Assembly: GCF_964204645.1 (NCBI RefSeq)
Contig: NC_134027.1
Location: 22,930,485 to 22,990,484 of the forward strand
Length of the DNA stretch: 60,000 bases
Source: Tubulanus polymorphus
Lineage: Eukaryota; Nemertea; Palaeonemertea; Tubulaniformes; Tubulanidae
Direction of reading: 5' to 3'
The translations under genes were made by a program, and so were the position numbers. Under the pieces are notes generated by a model, which was given only the letters and a program-made list of their open reading frames with translations, searched no databases and was not told the origin of the DNA. Of this stretch, positions 47,201 through 60,000 are shown one piece after another; position 1 is the first letter of the stretch; each line of letters begins with the position of its first letter.

Positions 47201-48555
47201 ATCTACCAATCAATGTAACATTACAAAGACCGACGTCACCCGTACAGGAATCCACATCTTTTGACTTAACGTGTACAGCTACAGGGGGCAACCCGGTACC
47301 GAACCTCGCCATAACTAGAATACCAGGGGGCAGCACTGTGAAACAGGGAGTTAGTCCTCTAACATATTCAACATCCGTCACTAAAACAGATAACCATGCA
47401 GAATATCAATGTACAGCTACTGGGGCTGGTATACCAACACCAATGATTTCTAATCAAGTTAAATTATTTGTTTACTGTAAGTACTACACATATTTCTCAA
47501 TCTACTCCATTTCTAAGTGAATGTTGCACAATAAAGAATATCAGGGTTGATAAAGATGCCGTACATGCAATGTTCCCAATCATTTTTTCCATTTTCCACA
47601 GATGCACCAAAGCTCTCGGAAAAACTCAAACCCGTCGTAGATTTACGATAAACTACGACGCGAATCCGCGAGCAACAACTTTGAATTGCAGCCACACGTT
47701 TGAATACAGGGCTACTCCGGCAACCATGTTCTGGATCGTAACTGTAAAATCAGTTCAGGCGTCTGATTACGGATCTCATTTGTGTCAACTGAAGCGTAGA
47801 AATTACATTGAATATCCTAGAAATTGGTAAGTGCTGCATCGTGCGGAACTTTATTCCAGAAACGAAGCTTCATTACGGTTGCTGCAGTCCACATGTGGAA
47901 AAATCCCTAGAAATTCTAATGAAAACTGCTTTAGATTCTATAGTCTCATTATTGTTCATTTGTCATCAATTGCAAAATACAACTTGTGCAACCTTCATCT
48001 TGGTCATTTTGTTCATTGTAGGGCTTCGAAATCTGACAATCGTCGCAAAAACGGCCGTATCTGTGACTCTGAGTTGGATATCGGAATTTGCGGGTGGCTC
48101 CATAAAAACATTCACAGTCACTCACAAGGCATTGGAATCTACAAAGTCCGCGGATAAAACTGGAATACCCGATCCTGGTTATGGGAAAATGGTGCAAACG
48201 AATTAATAACCGGATTGAAACCAGCAACTGCTTATCAGTTCAAAGTGATAAGTGTCAACTTAAATCCTGGTGATAAAACGAGGCCATTTACTGATATAGT
48301 TACAACTCGAACAAATGGTAAGTGTGAATCATGTAGAGATTTCGAATAGAACCATACAGGTCTCTTCCCCTATATTCACTGCGCATTGATTCATGGTCCA
48401 TTCCTCCTTTCGGTGTAATGAACTAAATACCGGTTTCTTGAATACTGTTGCGTATATTTCTCATCACTAAACTTCGAGAATGTTTCATACGTTTCTACTA
48501 TCGGTTCTTGTTTTATAAGTTTTCCCGACAGGCGTCACCTCTACGCATGCGTATA

Positions 48556-48783
48556 ACCCAACGGTCAACTTAGCCAAATTCATCGGCTTAGATGTATATA
48601 GATCCCTCCAATAGTATATATATAGTATTGTAAATAGTTGATGTATATATATATTTTGTTACGTTTTCATTCTCTAAATTTTAATCACTTCAGTGTTGTT
48701 TTGTAAATATTTGTATATAAATGTGTAATAGTTTTCCTCCATATACCATGGAAATGGTTGGAGTGTAAATAAATCGTAATCGT
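48556..48783. mobile_element. About 230-bp insertion in a D' intron
   Basis: The D intron reads straight through (gcatgcgtatattgtatgg) where D' has this extra AT-rich sequence. It ends GTGTAAATAAATCGTAATCG, like a 3' end with a polyadenylation signal and a short repeat tail. Family unknown. Confidence 0.5.
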
Positions 48784-50409
48784 GATATTGTATCGTGTAT
48801 GAGTTACACGTTCCGTTCAGCCTTTCAAAGTCTGAATCGACAGAACTTTAGGGTAGATATCAGATCCTAAAACCGACTTGTTGCGCGTGCGCAGTGACTG
48901 GCATTGACTTCGAAAACTTGTAAAATAGAAGTTCGTGACCACGGTATATTCGTGACCACGGGACTTCTGATAACAGCACTACTGGTTGAATTATCATACT
49001 GCACTAAAGCATGTCCTGTATTATTTTCAGCTATTCCCAGCGCTATGGACACCGTATTGGATCAGGCCACGATAACGCAGGAAAGAGATTTCGCCCTGGT
49101 GAAGATGTCATCGTTTCCGTCGAAGTACAGCGTCTACGTGGAATACTGTACGAAATATACGAACCAGTGTAAATCTACCAAACCGATAGAAACCACCGAC
49201 GGTTCGATAAAAATTGAGATTAAAATCAATCCAGATCAACCATACACTTACAAACTGATCGTATCTGAAAGTAGTGACGTCATCGCCAGCAGACCGCTTG
49301 AAGTGAAAAAAGGTAAAGCTATGGCTGGAGGTTTTTGATCCAAAATATTTTGATGAGATGGAACACAACCATGGGAAAATAGATTCGAAGTCGCCTTCTT
49401 TTGAAAATTTGCAAAAAGGTGGCTGATTCTAGCCGAGTAAAAAAAAGATCTTTCCAATACGCCTAGCAAATATTACATCATTTCGTTTTTGCATCCGTTT
49501 TTGTGTGGCCAAAAACAAGCGCAGAAAAGAAGATCCCGTTTTGTGTGGCGACGAAACAGGAATTAAATTTGGACTCAAATCGCTTGAAAAAAGATAATTT
49601 TTACGATAGATTTCTTATGCCGCAGATATTCTGTTGATGGTTATGTTTCTGCAAACCCAAGTAACCATAATCTATACAGATGCGAATATTGAAATCATCA
49701 ATTTCAAACGTCATTTCTTTATTCAGTTGATGATAAGAGGACCGTAACGTCTCCAGATCCGCTGACGATTGTTGGTTTTGTTCTTAGTATCATCGCGTTT
49801 GTTCTGAACGTGATATTATTGGTATTACTTTTAATGAAACGATTAAGAAACAGAACAAGTGGAATGTAAGTGTTCATTAATTAAATCATTTGCTGTCCAT
49901 TTGTTTTGCATCAATTGCCCCCTTCTTTATGAACGATGCTGTTGTAAAACCATCAAGAAATGGCTGAGAAGTAGTCAATTGGGTTAATTTCAAAACAAGT
50001 AGGAAGATCAATTATTGTCTTCAAGCCATTAAATGGTAAATTCTTTAAAAAAACAGAAATACCTGAACACGGGCTCTGAAAATGCTCGTTCCTAGTGACT
50101 CATCTGAATCGGTTCGAATCCCATTATTACGCCGTTCTTTGAATTTGTGAAACATTTTTTTTCATTTCAGGAAAAATGAAACTAATGATTCAACAACAGG
50201 TAAATTTGTTAAAAAATACTAGAAATATGAATTGTTTTCCCTGCTTCTAAATACTGAATATTTTTTGATAATACTATACTACAATTGAATATTATTGATA
50301 ATTACATCATATCCGAACGTATTTATAACATTTCAGTTTATTCTAACAGTAATGAACTCAAGGACACCGATTCACGTATGTATATCTAGTGCATTTTAAA
50401 CTATCCCGT

Positions 50410-50550
50410 CTAATTGAGCAAAACCACAATATCAATGAAAACTAATAGCTATTGTTTCATTCTAAAGGGTGGATTGCTGCCCGAAACGTTAGAAAAACAC
50501 AATAGCTGTGTTTGATTGATCTCGTGGGTTTTGCTCAATTAAACTGAAGA
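50410..50550. repeat. Inverted repeat with CCCGAAACGTT stem-loop, copy 2
   Basis: Equivalent of 9375-9515 in the D' tail intron, with a few substitutions. The central GGGTGGATTGCTGCCCGAAA is unchanged. Confidence 0.5.
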
Positions 50551-50872
50551 CTGGAAATAGTCTCGACTATTTATAACTATCCCGTCTTTCTGTCAATAAT
50601 TTCTATTGTATATTTTAAAAAATATTATAATTTTTCAGGTGTTTACGCCGCGGTGACGCCGTATGTAAATGTGGCTTTTTGTGGTAAGTATTTTCTCGAA
50701 CATTCTTGCGAACACAGTATAGAAACATGAAGATATGATCGTTCCGCGTCCTTTTCGGGACAGTAACATAATTGTATATATACATCCACTTCGTAAAACT
50801 TTACCGTCTTTTCCTTCATTTAAAGCAGAGCTCGAGCCCGATCAGAACAATTATGAAGAAGTCAGGAATTAA

Positions 50873-53800
50873 CAGATACTAATAACCAGCTTCGACCTCT
50901 TATCGACTGAAAGTTGTGTAATATAGAGTATGTAACAAAGATGTTGTGCCTGGGCCCATCGAATATTACACTATTACACTCCGTGTTAAAAACTGTGGAT
51001 TAGGGATACCGGTTCATTCGTGACGGTGTTACGGTCCTGTTTTGTCTGACGAATCGCAGGTAGTTTGTTTTCAATGAATGAAATCGATCCTTTTCGGAAG
51101 AAATAACATAATTGATAAGAGTTCAAATGTCAAATTAATGCCTCGAGGAAAATAAGAATATTTTCAAATGCAGATAAATCCTAAATACAGGGATAGTATT
51201 TGTACATGTATGTATATTTGTAACATAGATGCAGCTCCGATCTGTGATACGTGTCTCTCGAGAGTGATATTTTGTTCTCAATCGAAACATTTTCTTTTGT
51301 TATTACATTTTGTACGAATTACGTTGGATTATTTGTGGGTAAAATATCTGTATCTTATCATTATCGATATTAATCTATTTAATCGATTCGTTTATTCAAT
51401 TTGTTTATCTAAATCATTTAATCAAGGCTACGCCGTACTTTGTAAAGTTAACCTGATGTTGAGTTGAAAATAATGAAATATTGCTGTTTTCCATAACGGA
51501 ATGTATACAATAGATTCTCCTTCTCTCACTCAAGTTTACATCTACCCTTCAAACAACATCTACATTTTTCCTCTCTCAATAATTACACATGAAATAATCT
51601 TATAGGGTTTAAGAGCCTTGTTCTATCGTTTATATGTATTGGCTATTTTTATGTAAACTTCTTTCAAAATAAAGAATATCTCACGCTCAATTTAGTTGAA
51701 TTACAATTTTCTTTTGCGTTTCAAATTTCAGGCTTCATTTCGCAAAGATTTGTTGCTGTTTTCGCAATTTTTTACGAAAATAGGTGACAATCGAAACTAT
51801 TTCAATCAAACTCTCAGGAAGGGGAGAATTCGTGATTTTGTTTATGACATGTTGGAAGATGTCGGAGACATACAGTTGGAACCTCGTTGAAGAAAGCCAC
51901 TAAATATTTGGATGGATATATGAAAGCTGTGGGTACTGGAGTGTGTAATGGGTAGTGTAGTGTGATCTGTGTGCATTTGTGGCCAGCACACAGATCACAT
52001 TGTTCAATGGGGTTTGGTCCAGGACTCGTGAGATTTTCTACAACACGGAAGTAACGTGTAATAAATGATGACTTGAATTGCATGACTGCCTACCACCCCT
52101 CATTATTGTTGGAAAAGTAAACGTTCCGCACTGACTAAAAATTAGTAATAATAATTAATAACATTTTTGAAATGACCAGAATCTTAACTTAGGTTCTATC
52201 TCATTTTTATTTTACAATTGCGATTGGTATAATTTTTTTTAAACGGCCGTTAAGGCTTCATGTTTCGTCTGCAATTCACTGCAAATAGTTACGCAACTAC
52301 GCACATTTCAGTGTTTTGGCAGCTGTACACTCAATCGGCACCGTTCGTGACTAGCTTCACTGCGGAATTATCATTAATTTACATCGCCATATCACATCAT
52401 CAACTTATATTGTGCCTTAAAACCCTAACAGCCGAAATAATTGAAATGCACACACGATTTCTATCATTGAAAATTGAGAGAGTGGCCGTGTTTGTGTTCT
52501 GCTGCTTCGCGTAAATCCCCATGGGGGCGCAACCGCGCGGAGTGGGGCCGATACGTCTAGCGGGTAGCGCCGATATATCCGTGTTAAACGGGTTTCTTAT
52601 TGAACCGAGTCATACTAATACTTAGAAGTCATTTCTTTTGGAACTGTGGAGCCTGATGTAGATTAGAATGAAATAATGTCTCAATTCATATTTATGTTTA
52701 TAGGGGAAAATAGAAAAAAACGCCCATATTCAATATAGAATATAAAATAATTCAAACACGTAGATTGCATATATACGAAACTGAATATTTTTTTATTAAA
52801 AATTGAAAATTCTGCAAAAGCGTTTGCAATGGTGTATTAGATATATTATCATTCATTACATATACATGTATAACAAGCCAAACAAATCGTAATACGAACA
52901 ATTGAGTATCAAAGCATCAATTTAAAAAGCCCTAGTGCAAAAAATATCTGCTTCTTAAATCCTAGTATAGCATGAAAAATGCCATTTTCAAAAATACTAT
53001 GATATCGACATCTTTTTATTTCATTTAGAGATACGTGCATTGACATTCTCTTATCACAGACGCGCGTCAGAGAAATCCACCACAGTGTCAATGGCTATAG
53101 ACGTTGAGTAACGGAATAGTTCACATAAACATAGGTGAAAACTATCAGGTTTTGTGTAACAAGTAGTACTTAGAAATGATTGAGGTTATTGTGACTGCAA
53201 AAAAGCATATAACTAGAGGGGCCAATGGACCAAGTAAGCATTCGAGATGAAATCATCTCTTGAGGGAAGAACTATATGAACAACTCAACACTATACAAAT
53301 CTTAACCAGTTCACCAGATAATCTTTGCACCAGGAAGAATCATGGGTTTACGCTGGTATAAGGCTAAACAAAATTGATACCTTGTTTCTCATAATCGACC
53401 AGGTCAATTTTGTAAAATATCATGAAATTTGTAATCAGTTCATTTCTATAGCTGCCGGGTCTGCAATGGTAAAATTAATCACGATTTTGAAAAAGTAATG
53501 TATAGGGAAGATAGGCCTATAGATAGATCCCGTTTAAGTTGCTCGAGTTTGAGTTAACTGGAGGACGGAATTGAATGAAATGACTACACGAAGCTTCATG
53601 AAGACTGCCGTCTTTTCAAGGGAGGGTAAAAAATATCACACCAGTTATATCAATAAGATTTTATGAAAATATATGAGAGCAATATACACAGTAACTATTT
53701 GTAAAGAATATACGCATACATCATTGTTTAACATAGCTGCATAATTAATTGTTGAATTACAACGTTAGCCATCTATAAAATGTCGAAACAACAAACGATG

Positions 53801-54653
53801 TTTGGATGGCTTTGCGATGTGGTTAGGTCTATTTCTCGCCTGTTGGCTGCCTAGAATGAATTGGCAACTTTGTGATGAAGATGTCAAATGATGCCGAGGA
53901 ACTTTTGAAATTAACATTGCTTGGACTCAAAATAAGCGTTGATAGGTATGAATTCAGAACGTCAAACCAACACGCAGGTCTTATAGAAAACTATCTACTC
54001 TTAATATTACAAATAATTGATAATAAATCAGTGAGCTCACAATATAGATATTAGGCATAAGCATTATTGATGATGATATCTTGTAACTGTATTAGTCCTT
54101 TTATAGAGAAATATCTGATTGTGCTATGTTCTTATATAAACAGTTAATTAAGTCAAGTTAAGTTCTTGTATTTCTCTCTGACACCTGTTCCCAAACCCAT
54201 CGTGGAGATTTTTGTTTTCTTCCAATTTTAACGTGGCAAATGAGTATTTTACACAGATATTATGCATGCAAATCGAAGGGCTAGATTTAAATCATATTTC
54301 AAAATCAACCCTACCACATTGAAAAAACTGTTAGAAACCAGCAGTGTTTTGTTAAAATACTACAAAATGGACGTCGGATCCAGTTTCACCATGATGTCCG
54401 TATGTAACTTTCAAACCTAATAGAGAACTGTAGAACTAGATCCAGAAATGGCTCTCCTAAATATTGCGATTGTTTCAGGGACGGATTTCGCAAGAGATCA
54501 CGAAAACCTGTGAGAACGAAAGGATCTGACCGAGGTCCAGGAATGGCACCAGACGTATCCTCGACAGTCATTTGATATCAGCGATAACATGCTACATACA
54601 ATCCTTAGAACCTCGCTCGACTGAACACAGTGGATGAGACAATAATACAAAAA
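50873..54653. other. Convergent spacer between D' and B', no gene recognised
   Basis: Copy of 9834-13113 with an added segment at 51891-52548, a truncated MITE (left arm only, about 53340-53520) and loss of about 150 bp that follow the MITE in copy 1. No reading frame is preserved against copy 1. Confidence 0.5.
51891..52548. mobile_element. About 660-bp segment present only in copy 2
   Basis: Copy 1 joins cctcgttg directly to atacgaatctagcggg at 10847-10862, so this block is an insertion here or a loss there. It contains a 14-bp perfect hairpin (51961-51974 with 51986-51999, TGTGATCTGTGTGC) and a short CCCCATGGGGGC palindrome near its right end. No RT or transposase reading was found. Confidence 0.5.
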
Positions 54654-57600
54654 TCAACATTTCTTTTCCTGCTGCTCTTTTTCTTCACGTTGTCTGCGTC
54701 GTTCGGCCTCTTCTGCTTCCAAACGAGCGACGAGTTCAGCTTGAACTTGCGGCTCAACGACGCGACCGAGTTCTGAGTACGTCGAAAAATCATCGAAATC
54801 ACCGATAAGCACACCAGGGGGCGCTTGAATTTTGACGTTGTTCACGACGTGTAAATAGATCGGTTCTTTTCTCAGTTCTTCTACATCGTCTGCATTGAAT
54901 GCAGGGTTGTCGACACCACAGTTAACGTACTTCACGATATCCCCATCGTCATTGTTGTAAACGTCTTGATAAGGATTCTCTTTGTCGCCAATTGTTTGAT
55001 AGGGATTTTCTGAAATCATACGCGTAACAACATTTAGTGAATTCAACAAACAATCCGTCAAACGATTCAGTTGGCCAGTCTACATCTGGGAATTGAAGGT
55101 TACAATAAATCTATCAAACCCTCCCGCATAAAAGTGGCTGCTTTCTAAAATGCCCATGACATCGTCAAGTCTGCCCACTAGTGATTGGATATTTACTTCA
55201 CGCCCTATTTTCCACAATAAACTCTGCCTTACTTGGACTTCTTTTCTTTTCCCTTTTAGAAACGGTATTTTAGAGTTAGCGTATCGGACATCGTACAGAA
55301 TTCTGATTCTCTCGTAAGAATCGGTGTACACGTAGAACTCACCCATTTCGTAGTTTCCATTTCTCTCTGCTTTTTTCGCCTTCTTTCCTTTACGCGTTTT
55401 GTTTTTATCGACTTGCGAGTACAGTGGTTCTGCACTATCTAACGACCCTGAAGAGAAAACACGGGATGTGAATATCTTAGAAACAAATTTCACGTCATAC
55501 TTTTTCTCGAATATCTAATTTGGCATTTCATTTTGTGTAGCCAACACATTTCTTTTCTTCGAAAAAGTTTCTGAATGTACTTTTGCTACAAATAAAATCC
55601 CTTTAGTATAGATTTCATTCTGTGCATTTCACCTTTAGTTTTCTTGTTCTTGCTTTTATCCACATTGGAGTAAATTGGATCAGTACCGCTTGCACCATTT
55701 ACGACTGAGAATAAGCCACAAGTTTGAAAAAATTGGCAAAAACAATTTCAAACAATTCTATTCGAGAAAATCATTGTCATTTCATGTGTTATTCGTGACA
55801 ACATTCGCATTCTTTACAACAACAACGATTCAGTAGTAATACTAAACTGGGAGTCATGATTTCAATGATTGAGGAAAATCATGATTAGTTTCCTAACAAA
55901 ACTTTTTCATCGAAAGTGACTTTATTGATTCTGTAAAAATTATCACGCGTTTCTACGGCAATTGACGGCACTCTTCGTGTTTTCAATGATTTCATCGCAT
56001 CGGTAAAATCATGATAAGTTTCCAATGTAAGCCTCTAATGTAAGGTACACCGTAGTCTATGCACAAATGGTGGTATGGAATTGTGCACGACCAATTTCAT
56101 TAAATCTTTAGTCTAATACATCGTAAATAAAAATCGTAGCGGAAAAATGCTTTTTGATTTTTTTTCACTTTATCTAGTTGGTTTTCATAAAACGAAATTT
56201 GAAAGAGTAAGATTATTTCCATTTCCTCTATGTAACTATGTGTATCGGTAAGTTCTTTGTGAATATACGGCACATGTAATCCTGCTATTCTAAGGGCATT
56301 TCACCAAATACGTTGATCGGTTCCTTGGTATCATTCTAGATTTGAAAAACACTTGCTTACCTTGATTCTGATTTCGTTTTTTATTTTTGTCGACCTGTGC
56401 GTAAATCGGTTCCCCTGAAAATAATAGAATTCAAAATCTATTCCGATCGCCTCTACCATTCTTCTGGTCAATGACCGAGCAAATGATAGGTTTTTATAGA
56501 TTGAGCCATCAATATTGCATCATTTGGCAATTCCCGAATATAACTAATCACTGTACACTACAGGACATTACCGGACATAACCGATCACTTCGATCATTAC
56601 GTCCAAAAATACGAACCTGAATTCGCTACACTTTAAATCAAGCTTTACCTTATCGTGAGATTAATATGCATGGCAATCTTTGGACTTAGATATTGAGATA
56701 ATGAATATGTTAATTGATTCGCGGCTCGGAAATACTCGGTGGTTTTACGGAGATATCCGGCAATATCGATCGGTCCAAAAAATCGATTAATTAAGATAGG
56801 GCCTCGTAACATAAAGATAAAACTCTTACCAGTTTTCTTGACTCCATCTTCCGAAACTGCGAATATAGAAATGGATCTATTTAAGTACTTATAATGTATT
56901 AGTTCTAATTCAGTTATGACAATATATGTGATACAGTAATAATACGTTAAATCCTACAATTGTAAATAGGCTAAAAAGTTTATTCTAAAATTACTTGTGA
57001 TAATTCGGGGTATAACTGCAACCCTCCTACGATCAGTCTTAAAGGGGGAAGGATGAAGGAGACTTCTAAGATTGAAGCAATTTTTTCGTTGATTCTTTTA
57101 ACAAACCTTCTACTCAATTCAGTAGATCAGAAAATATCTTTATTTCAATAATGACGAAGTTTCAATGAAATGAGGAAATGAACCGATTGCTTACCAAGAT
57201 CGTTAATGCTCGAATACGGATCTGAAAATATGAAACAAGTTTAAGCATCTCATAGACGGTATTGTGATTGAAGAATATTTTATAAAAGTCCGATCTTTAA
57301 CTTAAAAACTCTGCGCTGAAGATAGAAAATATTTTTTTTCTTTTTCTTTTGCCCATTCGGGATCTAAAAGGACAAAGACAAACGAGAATTTCAATAGTGT
57401 TTTTCTCTGAAGAAATAGAAAACCCTAATAATTTGTGCCAATTTTATTACTAACAAAGAAATTCTCGCAACATTTAGGGATACGATATAACTGAAAATAT
57501 TGTGGGGATTTCATTGTCCATAATGCAATATAAAAACCGACTGACAGAGATTTTCAACAATAACGTTGTGATATGAAAACTGTTGCAATAATCTGTTTGC

Positions 57601-59997
57601 GTAAATTTTCGGCGTGTTAGAAAGTTGTAAAATTGTGACATTACCGAAGTCATCGGTAGTGACGTGATTATCTTTGGTCGGTGGACTTTTAGGTTTTTTG
57701 TTGACTCGCGCGTACACGTCACCTAACAAGGAAAAGAAAACAAATATTTGAAAAAATATATGTTTATTGTTTAGATGAGATGAAAGGTTTGAAGTGGCAA
57801 ATTTTACCTCTAGGTCCGGCTACATGTCCATCGATATCGTTATAGTTCGGAGGAGGAACTGAAGCCGGACTGAAAAAAGGGAAACACACCATTTTGTGGT
57901 GATCGCCTGGGCTGGAAAGGGAATCTCTGACATGGAATTAAGTTAAACAAATAGGAATTGAAATCTCTAGTTTCTACCTTCTCGAGCTATTTTTTGTCCA
58001 GATCCATTGACCTTCTCGACGCCTTTTCACGAATAGCAACACGAACACAATGACGATGAGGGCGAGCAACAATACACCCACAACAACACCTCCGATCAGT
58101 GCAACATTGGTAGTAACTAAGAGGATAAAAAATAAAATGTGCAAACTATGACAAGAAAGTATCGATGTGCCTGAATTTCACCAGAGATATTTTTCATTAA
58201 GAGTGAACTAGCAAAATGACTATAGGTATGGGATATCTATGCATTTATTTGTTTTTTTATCTTTCTTTTCAACGTTTGGATCTTGGTTTACCGACACTAA
58301 CCCGCAAATATTTACCTGGAATTTCTACCCGATGGCTCAGAATTACGTCACTACTCTCAATTACAATCAGTTTGTAACTGTATGCTTTATCGGGATCGAT
58401 TTTAATCTCAATACTAATCGGCCCACCAGTACTTTCTTGTTTCGTAGAATTAAAACATTCGTTTGTATGTTTGATACAGTATTTCACGTAGACGCTGTAC
58501 TTCGACGGAAACGACGACATTTTTATCAGGACACTATTTCCGTACTGTGTTACTGTCGCTTGCTTCAATACGGTGTTTATAGCGCTTGGAATAGCTAGAA
58601 AATTAGAAACCATGAATTCGATTTCAAAAAAGACCGGAAAAAATTATATCATCAACACAATCATCTAGACTGGAGTACGTGCAGCCAATCCCACTAGCTG
58701 GAAATAACAGCCGAGTTAGAATTCTCAAGATCGGGGATCAAGGAGGCACGTATGTCGCTACGTATTTGCATTCCGATATTCGTATCAGTAGGAAGCTCCT
58801 GGACTCTGTTTTTGGGCTTAAAATGATGCAACATCGAATGTGAATGATATCGGAAAAGTTAACTGGTAAAATAATCCGAAACAGCTTTTCGTTCGATTGT
58901 CGTCGTTGACGGTAACAATCACGAAATGAGGAATTTCCGAAAATGAGGAATTTAACTCAGCGAAATTAACTTTATTAATTTCACATAAAGAAATGTGCGT
59001 TAAAGTAATCGAACGAGCTTAAGGATAGGCCTGTATTTATATCTTACTAAACTTACATATCTTACAAGTCTCCAATCTTACCATTTGTTCTAGTTGTAAC
59101 TATATCAGTAAATGGACTCGTATTATCACCGGGATTTAAGTTGACACTTTTCACTTTGAACTGATAATCAGTTGATGGTTTTAATCCGGTTATTTTCGTT
59201 TGCACCAGTTTTCTATAACCGGGATCGGGTATTTCAGCTTTATTCACGAATTGTGTAGCATCCGATACCCTGTAACTGACGGCGAACGTTTGTTTGGCAC
59301 CACCCTCAAATTCAGAAACCCAACTCAGCGTCACAGAAACAGCTGTTTTTGCAATAACTGACAGATTTGACGGTGTTTGGGGAGGTCCTGAAACCACAAG
59401 AAAAAAAGAAATTCGTTTTATAGTTCGCACGCTGCACTAATTTATTGGGATCCCAGTTCAGCAAAATGCAGTCTCGTGTTATTCAGAGTGTTACTCCGGT
59501 ATTAATCTGAAGCCTGGGCCCAGCATCCCTCCAGACATCCGACTACTCAAATATTATCAATTGATGAACGACTAACAGAAGAGTTATCATTGAAAATAGG
59601 TTTCAGGCTGCAATCGATATTTGCAGGTTTTATTAGAATTGATAAGTGGTAAATAGTGCTATAGTGCAAATGACTGCGAATTTCTGAAAACAACATATCT
59701 TTCGAAATAGCACATGATTCTTACCAGTTTCTGTGAGTTTCAGTGTTATATCTATGCTACCAACTGAATTATTGAGTCTACACGAATAGGATCCATAATC
59801 AGATGCCTGAACTGATTGTATGTTGACATCCCACTGCGTTAAACTGGTATTTTTCATTACATGGCGGCCCTTTGTTGAATTGTGTCTACAGTTGAGAGTT
59901 GTCGCTAGCGGATTTGCATCGAAGTTTATCGTAAATCTACCACTTTCTCCTATATTTGCGGCAACGGGTTCAACTTGTGAAGAAAGCTGCGGTGCAT
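54654..59997 (-). CDS. Gene B': second copy of gene B, 5' part outside window
   Basis: Exons (5'->3' on -): Ig 59725-59997, FN3 59082-59387, FN3-like 58316-58594, TM 57978-58116, tail 57808-57869, 57645-57722, 57195-57221, (56830-56850), 56361-56414, 55633-55704, 55343-55447, 54654-55009. All are open and match gene B in length and phase, except that only one 72-nt YSNV exon exists and the 21-nt exon at 56830-56850 has lost its acceptor AG (CAG to CGG), so it is probably skipped in frame. Tail changes include DVYARV for DVYTRV, PLYSQV for PLYAQV and a C-terminal EKKC. The STYSEL ITIM is kept. The array of nephrin-like Ig exons presumably continues to the right. Confidence 0.8.
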
Positions 59998-60000
59998 CTA

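Larger units (their letters stand above)
47201..50872 (+). pseudogene. D': broken second copy of gene D
   Basis: Exon equivalents: 47201-47476 (Ig, open), about 47602-47826 (Ig, broken), 48022-48317 (FN3, broken), 49031-49312 (FN3-like, open), 49727-49865 (TM), 50171-50199, 50337-50375, 50639-50683 and 50826-50872 (stop). The second Ig exon lost 22 nt and then 14 nt compared with 6739-6999. The first loss puts the frame into TAA after PVVDLR. The FN3 exon gained 2 nt and a TAA near 48204. D' keeps the full six-A end of exon 49031-49312 and has TPYVNV in its tail where D has TPYVSF, so D and D' have each decayed differently. A hydrophilic Asn (VLNVILL) lies in the TM. Confidence 0.75.
41218..60000. 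repeat. Segmental duplication, copy 2 (partner 1-19208)
   Basis: Partner of 1-19208. Copy-specific changes include the 8-nt loss in gene C, three lesions in D', insertions at 48556 and 51891, and absence of the 15.2-kb insertion, the duplicated YSNV exon and the right half of the MITE. Confidence 0.9.

Overview
The window is AT-rich animal DNA with short, phase-1 symmetric exons, GT-AG introns and relics of metazoan retrotransposons. The coding exons build multi-immunoglobulin, fibronectin-III (FN3), single-pass membrane receptors whose cytoplasmic tails carry many short tyrosine motifs. It looks like a marine invertebrate, perhaps a lophotrochozoan, but the sequence does not fix the phylum. 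No bacterial-style gene, tRNA, rRNA or CRISPR array was seen.

Layout along +: the 3' end of receptor gene A (1-3665, +); a small receptor gene D (6339-9833, +); a large receptor gene B (13114-29660, -); a non-homologous centre (about 28.4-32.4 kb) holding the leader exons of B and C; large receptor gene C (31091-44898, +); a second copy of D (D', 47201-50872, +, a pseudogene); and the 3' two thirds of a second copy of B (B', 54654-59997, -, running off the window). Two large symmetries explain this order. Positions 1-19208 recur as 41218-60000, introns and spacers included, so the locus is a tandem array with a unit C> D> <B of about 41 kb. In addition, B and C share their whole ectodomain plus membrane exon in opposite orientation (17156-28370 against 32388-42356), forming a large palindrome.

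B encodes: leader, N-terminal Ig domain, I-set Ig, eight nephrin/CD80-like Ig domains in a repeating 276/303/327-nt exon pattern, one further Ig, two FN3-like domains, a TM segment and a long tail. That tail has about 14 tyrosines, many in YxxV/I/L context, including a classical ITIM (STYSEL). C has the same ectodomain minus one Ig pair, but an unrelated leader and an unrelated tail built from tiny exons (SYATV, TLYVNV, HYEEV). A and D share the C-type tail. One ectodomain family is thus joined to two tail types, as in paired immune or allorecognition receptors; that comparison is inference, since no ligand or expression information is present.

Several copies are damaged. C has an 8-nt frameshift in the membrane-proximal domain. 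D has a 1-nt frameshift just before its TM exon. D' has at least three lesions. One tail exon of A and C begins with an in-frame stop. Mobile DNA includes a Penelope-like element with a GIY-YIG region on both palindrome arms, a LINE RT relic duplicated with the 41-kb unit, foldback/MITE elements, and several indels that differ between the two copies.
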